A stretch of DNA of 64,000 nucleotides from Actinomycetota bacterium (GCA_014360645.1 JACIXD010000015.1:43192-107191); one strand, 5' to 3'. Counted from the first letter of the stretch, positions 17,450 through 25,988 are shown. Numbers and translations are program-made. Notes: generated by a model not told the origin, from the letters alone.

Positions 17450-18547
17450 TCAGCGGGAGGTGAAGGGCATGACGTGGACGGCGGTGGCCTTGACCGCCGC
17501 GGTGACCTCCGCCCCGGGCTCGATCCCCATCTCCTCGCGGGAGGTCCGGGTAATATACGCGGAGAAGGGGAAGCCGCAGTCCAGGCCCACCCTCACCAGC
17601 GCCCCCATGGGCCTGACCGCGACGACACGCGAGCGCAAACGGTTGCGCACCGATCCCGCCTCCGTGGTCCCGGGCAACAGGGCCACCTCCTCGGGATGGA
17701 TGAGCACCTTTGCCCTGGAGCCCGGCGGCAGCTCGCACAGGGCCTCGATCTCCACGCCGGCGATGTCCAGGCGGCACATGCCCTCGCGGCATTCCCTGAC
17801 CACCCCCTCCAGGAGGTTCTCCGCGCCCAGGAACTCCGCCACGGTTTCGCTGGCGGGCCTGCCGAACACCTCGCCCGGCCTCCCCGTCTGGAGCAGCTCT
17901 CCGCCGATGAGCACCGCCAGGCGGTCGGCGATCTCCAGCACCTCGTGGTAGTCGTGGGATACGTATATGGCGGTCACCCCCATCTCCCGCGCCAGGCCCG
18001 AGATGTACGCCAGCAGGTCCCGGCGGGAGGGGGCGTCGAGGGAGGCCAGGGGCTCGTCCAGGAGCAACAGGCGGGGCTTGAGCACCATGGCCCTGCCCAG
18101 GGCCACCTTCTGCGCCTCGCCCCCGGAGAGGGTCATGGCGTCGCGCTCCGCGAGATCCGCCAGGTTCAGCCTCGCGAGCATCTCGCCGGCCAGGCGCCTC
18201 CTCTCCTCCCTGCCCACCCGGCGCGCCTTGAGGCCGTACTCGACGTTCGCCCGCACGCTGCGCTTGAAGAGCAGCGGTTCCTGGAAGATCATGGCCATCT
18301 GCCTCGCCAGGTGTTTTCTCTTCCCGCGGTCCATGCCCGAGAGGCGCGTGCCGTCCCAGTAGGCCACCTCCCCCCGGGCAGGCTTCTCCAGCAGGTCGAG
18401 GATGCGCAGCAGGGTGCTCTTGCCAGAGCCGTTGGGGCCGACCACCGCCAGGATCTCCCCCTCCACGACCTCCAGGCGTTCCACGTCGAGCACCTTGCGC
18501 CCGCCGTAGAAATGCCGCAGGCCCTCGACGGTCACCAGCGCCCTCAA
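17450..18547 (-). CDS. tupC: Tungstate/molybdate ABC transporter ATP-binding protein
   Basis: A 365-aa ABC ATPase. Walker A GPNGSGKST, Q-loop FQEPLLF, signature LSGGEAQKVALGRAMV, Walker B RLLLLDEPLASLD and H-loop VSHDYHE are all intact. The last roughly 120 residues form a TOBE/mop-like regulatory domain (VLIHPEEVALL ... RSRVVAVRPMGALVRVGLDC), as in ModC/WtpC, which binds oxyanion and inhibits transport. It overlaps the permease gene by four bases (ATGA), so translation is coupled. Confidence 0.92.
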   Translation of the reverse strand: MRALVTVEGLRHFYGGRKVLDVERLEVVEGEILAVVGPNGSGKSTLLRILDLLEKPARGEVAYWDGTRLSGMDRGKRKHLARQMAMIFQEPLLFKRSVRANVEYGLKARRVGREERRRLAGEMLARLNLADLAERDAMTLSGGEAQKVALGRAMVLKPRLLLLDEPLASLDAPSRRDLLAYISGLAREMGVTAIYVSHDYHEVLEIADRLAVLIGGELLQTGRPGEVFGRPASETVAEFLGAENLLEGVVRECREGMCRLDIAGVEIEALCELPPGSRAKVLIHPEEVALLPGTTEAGSVRNRLRSRVVAVRPMGALVRVGLDCGFPFSAYITRTSREEMGIEPGAEVTAAVKATAVHVMPFTSR

Positions 18548-19341
18548 GCCGCGGCCTCCTTGCGGCGCCGGGAGAAGAGGCCGCGCGCGACCCTGGCCGG
18601 ATGGCTGAGCAACGTCCCCTGCTGGAAGAGGGTCATCACCCAGACCAGGAGGATGGTGATGGACAGGAGGATGATCCCCAGAGCGATGGCCATCTCGCTG
18701 TTTCCCTTGCTCACCTCCAGGACGGTGGCCGTGGTCAGGGTGCGGGTGTAGGGCTCCCCCCCGATCAACAGGTTTCCCCCCACCATCATCGCCGCGCCCA
18801 CCTCGGAGATGATCGCCCCGAAACCGGCGATGACCGCGGCCACCAGGGAAAGGCGGGTCTCCCGCAGGAGGGTGAGGAGGGAACCTATCTCGCCGGCACC
18901 CAGGGACTTGGACTGCATGCGCAGCCGGGGATCGACGTTCTGCAGGGCGGCCATGGTGATGCCGGCGATGAGCGGCATGGCCAGCACCACCTCGGCCAGG
19001 ATGATGGCCCTGGGAGTATAGAGCCAGCCCAGGAAACCGAGGGGGCCCCTCCTCTTCAGGAACATGTACACGAACAGGCCCACCACCACCGGCGGAAGGC
19101 CCATGCCGGCGTTGACCAGGGTTACCAGTATTTTCCTGCCGCGGAAACGGTAAACGGCGAGCGCCGATCCCAGGGGGATGCCCAGGAGCATGCCCGCCGC
19201 CGTGGCGATGGCGCAGACGTAGAGGGTGAAGAGGGTTATCTTCATCACGTAGGGATCCAGGTGGACGATGAGCTTCAGGGCCTCCACCAATCCCCGCCAG
19301 ATCTCTCCCATCCCCCGTTTCTCCTCCTTCCCGCGGGTCAA
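18544..19341 (-). CDS. tupB: Tungstate ABC transporter permease
   Basis: A 265-aa permease with about six hydrophobic helices and the BPD inner-membrane EAA-type loop (REVALLx equivalent: SLGAGEIGSLLTLLRETRLS). TupB features include the start GLVEALKLIVHLDPYVMKIT and the central VGAAMMVGGNLLIGGEPYTR. It lies between the TupA gene (65 bases upstream) and the ATPase (4-base overlap). It moves tungstate across the cytoplasmic membrane. Confidence 0.92.
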   Translation of the reverse strand: MTRGKEEKRGMGEIWRGLVEALKLIVHLDPYVMKITLFTLYVCAIATAAGMLLGIPLGSALAVYRFRGRKILVTLVNAGMGLPPVVVGLFVYMFLKRRGPLGFLGWLYTPRAIILAEVVLAMPLIAGITMAALQNVDPRLRMQSKSLGAGEIGSLLTLLRETRLSLVAAVIAGFGAIISEVGAAMMVGGNLLIGGEPYTRTLTTATVLEVSKGNSEMAIALGIILLSITILLVWVMTLFQQGTLLSHPARVARGLFSRRRKEAAA

Positions 19342-19406
19342 GACACGGGCGGCGCGGCCCCGGCCTCCCCGCCGGGGCCGTCGCCCACGATCATCTTCTG
19401 CCTATT

Positions 19407-20264
19407 CTAGAGAGCGTCGGGGTAGAACAACTGCTCCCCGTACTCCTCCACCCCGAAGACGTTGAGAAATTCCTGTGCCGCGGCCGAGACGCAGAAGGCG
19501 TTGAAGGCCCGTGCGCCCTCGTAGTTCACGTCCGGCCATTTCTCCGGGTTGACGTTCATGACGTGATAATTGTTGAAGAGTATCGGATCGCCCTGGAAAA
19601 GGATCTCCAGGTCCAGTTCGTCCTTCATGCTGAGAAAGGTGCCGCGATCGCTGAGGGTGTAGGCCCCTTCCTCCGAAGCGATGCGCAGGGTGTCCCCCAT
19701 GCCCTTGCCGCTTTCCATATACCACGCTCCCGCCGGGGAGATGTCGGCGGCCTTCCAGATGTTCTTCTCCTTGGTATGCGTCCCGGACTCGTCCGCCCGG
19801 GATACGAACCCGGACTGCGAGGCGGCGATGGCGGCAAAGGCGTCCTTGGCGGAGGCGGCCTCCTTCGCCCGGGCGGGATCGGCGGCCGGCCCGACGATGA
19901 TGAAATCGTTGTGCATGACCGCGTTGCGGTCTATGGCGTAACCCTCCGCCACCAGCTGTTCCTCGGCGGCGGGGCTGTGTACCAGCATGACGTCGCACTC
20001 GCCCTTCTTCCCCATCTCCATGGCCTCGCCGCTGCCCACGGCGATGACCTTCACCGCATAGGGGTTGTCCTCCTCGAACATGGGGATCCATTCGTCCAGG
20101 AGGCCGGAGTCCTGGGTGCTGGTGGTGGTGGCCAGGATGAGCTCCGTCCTCTCCACCTCTTCCGCCTTCTTCTCCCCGCACCCCATGATCATGGCGGCCA
20201 TGGCCAGGACGGCGAGTGTCCCCGCCATGAGCGCTGCCCATCTCTTGGTCTTCGTCATCCGCAC
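19407..20264 (-). CDS. tupA: Tungstate-binding lipoprotein TupA
   Basis: A 285-aa protein with a lipoprotein signal (LAMAAMIMGCGEKK; lipidated Cys29) and the TupA oxyanion signature LILATTTSTQDSGLLDEW. Further TupA-typical residues are SRADESGTHTKEKNIW and FNNYHVMNVNPEKWP. It binds tungstate with very high affinity outside the membrane. A Moco/Tuco-type riboswitch lies 135 bases upstream, so expression should fall when cofactor is plentiful. The ribosome site is a moderate AAAGGA. Confidence 0.93.
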   Translation of the reverse strand: MRMTKTKRWAALMAGTLAVLAMAAMIMGCGEKKAEEVERTELILATTTSTQDSGLLDEWIPMFEEDNPYAVKVIAVGSGEAMEMGKKGECDVMLVHSPAAEEQLVAEGYAIDRNAVMHNDFIIVGPAADPARAKEAASAKDAFAAIAASQSGFVSRADESGTHTKEKNIWKAADISPAGAWYMESGKGMGDTLRIASEEGAYTLSDRGTFLSMKDELDLEILFQGDPILFNNYHVMNVNPEKWPDVNYEGARAFNAFCVSAAAQEFLNVFGVEEYGEQLFYPDAL

Positions 20265-20399
20265 GATTCCTTTCTGCTTCCGAGAACTGCTCTTACCGCT
20301 CCGGATGCTCTATCGCCACCGGACGTGTCCCGCGGGCAAGGGCGACTCCTTGCCCGCAATGGCCAAACCCTTGCCTTACTTCACCATTCGAATGCGACC
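20265..20399 (-). promoter_or_regulatory. Expression platform between riboswitch and tupA
   Basis: This leader holds a strong 10-bp hairpin, GCGGGCAAGG / CCTTGCCCGC (about 20328-20354). No T-run follows it. A GGCAAGGGTTTGGCC stretch just before it could pair alternatively. Control may therefore be by Rho or by translation rather than by an intrinsic terminator, unlike the leader of the MobB-like gene. Confidence 0.45.
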
Positions 20400-20495
20400 A
20401 CCTCCTTTCCAAGCACGGGAGGCGCGGGGGTTTCCCCCCGCACCCTGTCGGCTCATATCCATAGCCTTACGGCCTTAGGAACGGAGCTCGGAGGT
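20400..20495 (-). ncRNA. Moco/Tuco-family riboswitch upstream of tupA
   Basis: On the minus strand the RNA is closed by a P1 helix, ACCTCC (20490-20495) with GGAGGT (20400-20405). Inside are the conserved blocks of the molybdenum-cofactor riboswitch as I recall them: CCTAAGG, GCCGACAGGGTGC, a short GGGGG-GAAA-CCCCC stem, GCCTCCCG and TTGGAAAGGAGG. Genomic position, upstream of a tungstate transporter, fits. Moco versus the tungsten-cofactor (Tuco) variant would be decided by the presence of the P3 stem; a small GGCCGTAAGGC stem is visible here. Confidence 0.85.
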
Positions 20496-20584
20496 CTTCC
20501 GCTTCTCCTGTGTTTTCAAGGTTCCGGTCAGGTCGCGGCAGGGCAGGGCTTCACCGGCCCCGGCTACCACGCCGCATGGCCGTT

Positions 20585-21334
20585 TTAAAAGCAGCCCAGG
20601 GAGCAGGCCACGATCTTTATCCCCAGGGCGTTGGCCGCCTTGCCCACCTCCAGGGCGGGGACCCCCAGCTCCTCGGCCAGCTTCAGCGCCACGGCGCAGG
20701 GGATACGGCCTTCCTCCGCCCTTTCCTTCACCGCCTCTTTCACCCTCTCGTCCACCCCGTCGGACATGTGCTCACCTCCCACTCTTCCCGCCGCGCGCGA
20801 GAGTACCACCTCCCAGGCCCTCTCCCTTCCCAGTTCGCAGACCACCACCAGCTTGGCGCGCGGGTTCAGCTCCTTTACTTTCTTTTCCAGTTCCAGCATC
20901 TCCCCGCCCCGCGGGGCTCCCTCGCCGTTCACCACCACGGTGTGCGCCCTGGCGATGGCCTCGAACGCCGAGGGCTTGAAGCCCGCGAAGGTCGGTCCCA
21001 TGACGAACACGGCGTAGTCGGGCTCCAGGTGCTCAAGGACGCTGTTGCCCTCCACGATGACCACCGGCGCTTCCAGGCGCGAGAAGACCTCCCGCAGGTC
21101 CGCGGCCAGGCTCTCCCGGGTGGAGCGCACCCAGAGCACGGGGCGCGCGCCCGCGGCGAGCAGGCGCGAGGTGTCCGTGGCGGGCGACGCGGCGGGGTCC
21201 TTCTCCTCCAGGATCACCTCTCCGGGCGGCCTCTCGGCGTGGATGGAGACCTTCATGCCCGCGCAGGAGCGGCAGCGCGCCGCGAGGTAGGCGGCCAGGG
21301 AGCTCTTGCCGATATCCTTGTTGGCTCCGGACAC
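20585..21334 (-). CDS. MobB-like P-loop protein of cofactor metabolism
   Basis: A P-loop protein of about 249 aa. Near the start is TVSGANKDIGKSSLAAYLA, a SIMIBI/MobB-type Walker A, and later VVIVEGNSVLEHLEPDYAVF, the switch region of MobB-like and dethiobiotin-synthase-like proteins. The C-terminal 60 residues form a small helical domain ending in KIVACSLGCF. The only standard start codon after the riboswitch terminator is GTG at 21334, which would clip the first beta strand (IITVSG), so the true start is uncertain; the frame stays open through the riboswitch, but that is unlikely to be coding. Position and control by a Moco-type riboswitch suggest a role in molybdopterin or tungsten cofactor maturation. 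Confidence 0.65.
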   Translation of the reverse strand: MSGANKDIGKSSLAAYLAARCRSCAGMKVSIHAERPPGEVILEEKDPAASPATDTSRLLAAGARPVLWVRSTRESLAADLREVFSRLEAPVVIVEGNSVLEHLEPDYAVFVMGPTFAGFKPSAFEAIARAHTVVVNGEGAPRGGEMLELEKKVKELNPRAKLVVVCELGRERAWEVVLSRAAGRVGGEHMSDGVDERVKEAVKERAEEGRIPCAVALKLAEELGVPALEVGKAANALGIKIVACSLGCF

Positions 21335-21361
21335 GGTGATGATGCGGGGCCTTTCCCCACC

Positions 21362-21390
21362 GAAAAAAACCCCGTCCGGAGAGGACGGGC
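21362..21390 (-). terminator. Riboswitch-controlled intrinsic terminator
   Basis: On the minus strand CCCGTCC, a five-base loop, then GGACGGGG and seven T residues: a textbook intrinsic terminator 21 bases after the riboswitch P1 helix and before the MobB-like gene. It should form when the ligand is bound. Confidence 0.88.
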
Positions 21391-21410
21391 AGGCTTCACC
21401 ACGCAATCCC

Positions 21411-21505
21411 CTCTCCTTTCCAAACACGGGAGGCACGGGCGTTTCCACCTGCACCCTATCGGCCCGCCCCCGTAGCCGGCGCCTTAGGGGGTCGGGCTCG
21501 GAGAG
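21411..21505 (-). ncRNA. Moco/Tuco-family riboswitch upstream of the MobB-like gene
   Basis: A second copy of the same RNA. P1 is CTCTCC (21500-21505) with GGAGAG (21411-21416), a compensatory change relative to the tupA leader (ACCTCC/GGAGGT). Conserved blocks are CCTAAGG, GGGCCGATAGGGTGC, a stem capped by GAAA (GGTGGAAACGCC), GCCTCCCGTG and TTGGAAAGG. It is followed by an intrinsic terminator and preceded by a strong promoter, so this is a complete transcription-attenuation unit. Confidence 0.9.
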
Positions 21506-21532
21506 CTCGTATTCTGCTCAGCGAGCGGGTTG

Positions 21533-21562
21533 ATTATAGCCCGGGCGGCGGCGCCGTTTCAA
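21533..21562 (-). promoter_or_regulatory. Promoter of the riboswitch-controlled cofactor operon
   Basis: On the minus strand TTGAAA (21557-21562), an 18-base spacer and a perfect TATAAT (21533-21538). The predicted start of transcription is about 20 bases before the riboswitch P1 helix. No similar promoter was found immediately before the tupA riboswitch. Confidence 0.75.
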
Positions 21563-21596
21563 GTCAGGCAGTCAGGCGGGATTACGCCGCGCGTCA

Positions 21597-21699
21597 GCGG
21601 CGGCTCACCTGGGTCCGGCTTCCTCGAGGCGGTCGGGACGGCTCCGCTCACCATCACCAATCAGCGATTGTTGCGGCGGCTCACCTGGGTCCGGCTTCC
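21597..21699. repeat. 27-bp direct repeat duplicating the 3' end of a kinase gene
   Basis: A 27-base block beginning GCGGCGGCTCACC occurs at 21597-21623 and again at 21673-21699, 76 bases apart. The second copy covers the last codons and stop of the minus-strand histidine kinase; the first lies in its 3' flank. This is the same kind of 3'-end duplication as at 4668-4952. Confidence 0.75.
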
Positions 21700-23225
21700 G
21701 CGAGGGGGGCGGTGAAATAGAAGGCCGCGCCCTTCCCCGGCTCCGATTCCACCCATATCTTTCCTCCCCACCCTTCCACCGCCCGCTTCACCGTGGAAAG
21801 GCCGATGCCCAAACCGGCCGATCCCGCCTTCGCGGAGCGCCGGAAGGGCTGGAAGATCTCCTCGCGCAGCCGGGGGTCGATGCCGTCGCCGTTATCGCGT
21901 ACGAAGAGGGTGGCAGTATTGCCGTGGCTCATCGCGCCCACCTCGATGCGCAGGCCCCGGTGGATCGCGGCATACTTGAGGGCGTTCTCCACCAGGTTCG
22001 CGAAGACCTGGCGCAGCTTCAGGGGGTCCACCATGATGGTGGGAAGCGCGTCTTCCACCGCCACCTCGGCCCCCCTTTCCCCAAGAGCCTCCGCGTTCTC
22101 GAACAGCACCTCCTCCAGCACTAGTCGGGGATCTACCGGGGAGACCTCCCCCGCCGGCCTTCCCGCCTGCGCGTACTCGAGCAGGGATGCCGTGAGCTCA
22201 TCCATGCGCCTGGCGGCGGTGATGATGTTGTCCAGGTACATCTCCCTCTCCTCCTCGCTGACGTCGCCGGCCCGCAGGAGCTGGGCATAACCCTGGATGA
22301 GGGAGAGAGGCGTGCGCAGATCGTGGGAGACGGTGGTAGCGAAGGCGTCCAGTTCCCGGACGCTGGCGCGCAGTCGCTCCTCCATGACCACCCTCTCGGT
22401 GACGTCGCGGGAATTGATGATGATGCCCCGCACCGAAGGCTCATGAAGGAGATTGGTGAGGATGGCGTGATGGTGGTGATAGGTCCCGTCGGCGTGACGG
22501 AAGCGCCTCACGCAGTGATAGGGGACCCCTGGAGTGGCCAGGATGACCTCGAAGTCCCGGCGTGAATCCTCCACGTCGTCGGGGTGGATGTAATCCAGTA
22601 TGGACCTACCGTAGGTCTCCTCGCCATGGCCGGTGATGAGCGCGGTGGCGCGGCTTCCCCAGCGGAAGGTGAGGTCCCCGTCGAGGATGGTGATCATGTC
22701 CGCCGCGTTGCGGATAAGGGAGCGGAAATACAACTCGCTGCGGCGGAGCGCATCCTCCGTCTCCTTGCGGTCGGTGACATCCCTGGCGATCATGAGCACC
22801 CCTCCCACCGCGGGATTGTCCAGGAGGTTGACGCACACGATGTCGAGGACGTGCCAGGAGCCGTCGGCGTGGCGGTACCTGAACTCCTCCCTGGGACCGG
22901 GTTCCTCCTGCGAGAGGGTGCGGGAGAAATACTCCAGAGCCCGCACCCGGTCCTCCTCGTGAATATACGAAATGGCCCTCCGGCCAACCAGCTCCTCCTC
23001 CCGGTAACCCGCGATCCTGCGCACCGAGGGAGACACGCTCTTGATGGTGCCGTCCGCGCCGGCCAGTATATTGACCTCGGGAGTATGCTCCAGCACCACG
23101 GCGAAAGCCCTCAGACCCTGGATGAGGGTCTCCCTGGCCGCCGCGAACTCTCTCTCTTTATACTCGAGTTCGGTCACGCGGGCGCGCAGCCGCTCCAGCT
23201 CCCGTCTCAGTTCCTCTTCGCTCAT
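21681..23225 (-). CDS. PAS-domain sensor histidine kinase (soluble)
   Basis: A 514-aa protein from the ATG at 23225 (GGTGGAGGG site); an in-frame ATG at 23279 is less likely. A short coiled coil (EEELRRELERLRARVTELE) is followed by three PAS domains (each with the ADGSWHVLD or ADGTYHHHH type ending of PAC motifs), then HisKA (ATTVSHDLRTPLSLIQGYAQ, phospho-His in SHDLRTP) and HATPase with DNGDGIDPRLREEIFQPF and GLGIGLSTVKRAVEGWGG. No transmembrane helix is seen, so the signal is cytoplasmic, such as redox or a ligand. No response regulator is adjacent. Confidence 0.9.
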   Translation of the reverse strand: MSEEELRRELERLRARVTELEYKEREFAAARETLIQGLRAFAVVLEHTPEVNILAGADGTIKSVSPSVRRIAGYREEELVGRRAISYIHEEDRVRALEYFSRTLSQEEPGPREEFRYRHADGSWHVLDIVCVNLLDNPAVGGVLMIARDVTDRKETEDALRRSELYFRSLIRNAADMITILDGDLTFRWGSRATALITGHGEETYGRSILDYIHPDDVEDSRRDFEVILATPGVPYHCVRRFRHADGTYHHHHAILTNLLHEPSVRGIIINSRDVTERVVMEERLRASVRELDAFATTVSHDLRTPLSLIQGYAQLLRAGDVSEEEREMYLDNIITAARRMDELTASLLEYAQAGRPAGEVSPVDPRLVLEEVLFENAEALGERGAEVAVEDALPTIMVDPLKLRQVFANLVENALKYAAIHRGLRIEVGAMSHGNTATLFVRDNGDGIDPRLREEIFQPFRRSAKAGSAGLGIGLSTVKRAVEGWGGKIWVESEPGKGAAFYFTAPLAEAGPR

Positions 23226-23259
23226 GCGCCCTCCACCCCGGGGACCCGGCTTAGGTCCT

Positions 23260-23415
23260 CGATCACGTCGTTGTGCCAAGGGAGACCGCCTTATTTCATT
23301 GTAATCGAAGATCGCAAACAGGGCCCAGATCTGTAAACGAAGCTGGATGCGGCGTACATCCCGACGGCAGACCTCGTTTTCGATCCGCGATCGAAGATCG
23401 AAGATCTGACCCCAT
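23260..23415. repeat. REP-like remnant with GATCGAAGATCTGACCCCAT end
   Basis: The gap between the kinase and glycyl radical enzyme genes has CGATCACGTCG at one side (23260-23270) and a GATCGAAGATCGAAGATC / TGACCCCAT end at 23387-23415. Both pieces recur around the insertion sequence at 31308-31340 (CTTCGATCTTCGATCACGTC) and 32685-32711. A further decayed unit, TCGAAGATCG with CAGATCTG, is inside at 23305-23337. It looks like a short palindromic mobile repeat. No coding content. Confidence 0.5.
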
Positions 23416-23417
23416 TC

Positions 23418-25772
23418 TTATGCGCGCTGGAGGGTACGGGAGATGATCTCCTCCTTGGCGGCGTCGGGAAGGTCGTCGAAGTAGGCGCAGTACCCGGCCA
23501 CCCGCACCACCAAGCCGGGATACTTGCCGGGGTTGCGGCGGGCATCCAGCAGGAGCTGGGGATCGATGACGTTGAACTGCACCTGCATCCCTCCCCGCGC
23601 GAAGTAGCCCCGCAGGAGGGCGGCGAGGTTCTCCACCCCCCGCTCCCCGCCAAGGCTTACGGGGTCGAAGCTGAGGTTCACCGCGCACCCGTTGGGCATT
23701 AGCCTCGAGTCCACCGCGGTCACGGAGTTGAGCAGGGCGGTGGGCCCCAGACGATCGCGGCCGTTGGCGGGGCTGAGACTGGAGGCGAGCGGTTCCCCGG
23801 CACGGCGTCCGCTGGGAAGGGCGCCCGTCCCGCGGCCGAAGGCTACGTGGCAGGTGACGGAATAGAAACCGGGCACGTACGGGCCGCCCCGCGTGTTGCG
23901 GTGCCGCGCCAAGGCGTCGTGGAAGATGCGCACCACGAGGTCGGCGTAGCGGTCGGCACGCGGGTCGTCGTTGCCGAACTTGGGGGCGGTGAGCAGCTCC
24001 GCCCGCAGGCGCTCTTGCCCCGCGAAGTCCGACTTCAACGCCTCCACCACCTCGGCCATGGAATATCTCCCGCTTCCGAACACCACCTGTTCGAGGGCGG
24101 CCAGGGAATCGGCCACGTCCGCCACCCCCACCCCCTGCACGCCGCTGGAGTTGTACCTCGCTCCCCCCTCCGTCAAGTCCTTCCCCGTCTCCAGGCATCC
24201 CTCCACCAGCATGGAGGAGAAGGGCGTGGGGTGGTAGTCCCGGTTCCCCGTCTCCACCACTTGGAGGTCGCCGACCATCCTGTCCACCATGCTCTCCACC
24301 TGTGCACGGAAGGCGTCGATCACCTCCTCCAGGTCGCGGAACTCCCCGGGGGGCGGCGTCGCGGCACCGACCCTGCGCCGCGCGCCGAAGCGCCGGCCTT
24401 GGTTCAAAGCCAGCTCCAGGCAGAGCGGAAGGTTGAAGAGCGCCGCGTCGGTGGAAAGGAAACTTTTTCCAGGTAGTGCCAGTTCCACACATCCCACCAC
24501 GGCGTAGTCGCGCGCCTCCTCCACCTCGTAGCCGTGGTATACCAGCGAGGCCACCGCCGCCTCGTCTCCGAAGACGGCGGGCATGCCGTTGCCCCCGCGC
24601 GCCACCTCCGCCACCCTCCTCAGGTACTCATCGGGGGACCCGGCATGCACCCTAGCCTGGTAGTTGGGGTCGCGCAGCCCCGCCTCCTCCATGACCTCCA
24701 GGAAGAGGTAGGTGAGGTCGTTGACGGCGTCGTTCCCCTCGCGGTCCATGCCGCCGACAACGGCCGCCTGCACCACCAGGTATCCTCCGTGGTACTGGCT
24801 TATCCTCTCCGAGAGGAGGAAGACGTGCTCCGCCGCCTTGGCGCTGAAGGAGAGGAGCATGTCTTTAGCCTGCTCCCGGGTGAGGCGCCCCTCCTCCAGG
24901 TCCCGCCGGTAATAGGGATAGAGGTACTGGTCCACGCGCCCGAAGGACACCGCGGAGTTGAGGCTCTCCAGATTCACCGCCAGGTGAGTGAGCCACAGGG
25001 ACTGCAGCGCCTCGTGGAAGGTATCCGCCGGTTCCGCGGGGACCTTGCGGCAGATACGGGCTATCTCGCGCAGCTCATCCCGGCGGAGGGGGTCCACCTC
25101 TCCCCTTGCCAGGCTCTCCGCCTCCGCGGAGAGACGCCGCGCGAAGCCGACCAGCCCCTCGCAGGCGATGCGCGCCGCCTCGTAGAGGGGGCCCTGCCTT
25201 CCCTCCATCTCCTCGAGGAATCCACGCACCCCCAGCCGGATCATCCTCTCGTAACCGGGAAGGAAATGCCCGATGCCTCCCGCCTCGTTGATGAGGTAAT
25301 AGACCGGGTTGAGCTGTTCCCTCACGTAGCGCAGGAGGTGCCGACGGTCCCGGAAAGCGCGGGAGTTCATGTTGTGCGTCAGCCAGTAGGGTATGACCTC
25401 CACCAGAAGGCGCAGCCTGTCCCGCCAGGATATGCGCAGGGGCGTGGCCCTGCGCCGGTCGATCCACAGCAGGTCCTCGCTCATGAACACCCCCGCCAGC
25501 TCCGGCTGCATGATGGCGGAGATACGACGTGAGCCCACGTTGCCCACGATGAGCTCGTGGGGGTAGATGTACGCGGACTTGTTGAGCAGGATGTGCCGGA
25601 GCGCCTTCGCCTTGCGCAGCATCACGTGGTCGGAAGGATCGTCGTGACGTTTGTGAAACGCGGTGACCAGCAGCGCCCTCTCGGGGCAGAGATACACGGG
25701 GGCCGATAGGAGCTCCTCCCTTATGCGCCGGAAGCGCTCGCTTCCCTGGAGCTTCGCCGCCGCCTCTTTCAT
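23418..25772 (-). CDS. Glycyl radical enzyme (pyruvate formate-lyase-like, dehydratase/lyase type)
   Basis: A 784-aa glycyl radical enzyme of normal length. The catalytic Cys is Cys428 in VVGCVELALPG, a GCVE motif typical of diol/glycerol dehydratases, choline TMA-lyase and hydroxyproline dehydratase rather than true PFL (which has a CC pair). The radical-bearing glycine is Gly760 in VVRVAGYCAYFDDLPDAAKE. The N-terminal PFL domain starts with SERFRRIREELLSAPVYLCP. Substrate cannot be assigned; Leu after GCVE instead of the common Pro is a departure. No radical-SAM activating enzyme is next to it, so activation must come from elsewhere in the genome. The enzyme implies an anaerobic lifestyle. 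Confidence 0.9.
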   Translation of the reverse strand: MKEAAAKLQGSERFRRIREELLSAPVYLCPERALLVTAFHKRHDDPSDHVMLRKAKALRHILLNKSAYIYPHELIVGNVGSRRISAIMQPELAGVFMSEDLLWIDRRRATPLRISWRDRLRLLVEVIPYWLTHNMNSRAFRDRRHLLRYVREQLNPVYYLINEAGGIGHFLPGYERMIRLGVRGFLEEMEGRQGPLYEAARIACEGLVGFARRLSAEAESLARGEVDPLRRDELREIARICRKVPAEPADTFHEALQSLWLTHLAVNLESLNSAVSFGRVDQYLYPYYRRDLEEGRLTREQAKDMLLSFSAKAAEHVFLLSERISQYHGGYLVVQAAVVGGMDREGNDAVNDLTYLFLEVMEEAGLRDPNYQARVHAGSPDEYLRRVAEVARGGNGMPAVFGDEAAVASLVYHGYEVEEARDYAVVGCVELALPGKSFLSTDAALFNLPLCLELALNQGRRFGARRRVGAATPPPGEFRDLEEVIDAFRAQVESMVDRMVGDLQVVETGNRDYHPTPFSSMLVEGCLETGKDLTEGGARYNSSGVQGVGVADVADSLAALEQVVFGSGRYSMAEVVEALKSDFAGQERLRAELLTAPKFGNDDPRADRYADLVVRIFHDALARHRNTRGGPYVPGFYSVTCHVAFGRGTGALPSGRRAGEPLASSLSPANGRDRLGPTALLNSVTAVDSRLMPNGCAVNLSFDPVSLGGERGVENLAALLRGYFARGGMQVQFNVIDPQLLLDARRNPGKYPGLVVRVAGYCAYFDDLPDAAKEEIISRTLQRA

Positions 25773-25988
25773 CTTTCCCTCCTCGTGATGAAGATTATAG
25801 CATCCCGACAGCCGCGGGCTATGGGTTTTCCGCGTCCCTGGCCTCAGGAGTCGGCATCACGAAAGGGCGCCCCGCGGGGACAGCGAGGGCGACCTCGTCC
25901 CATCCACCGTCCCATTCCCTCAAGGCGAGTCTCGAGGGGGTCGATTAAATAACACGTCGGCGTCATTCTAGCGGAGCGAGCTGGAGAG

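Noticed and set aside
21335..21454. N-terminal extension of the MobB-like protein
   Set aside because: It would be encoded by the riboswitch core and terminator; the open frame is probably chance.
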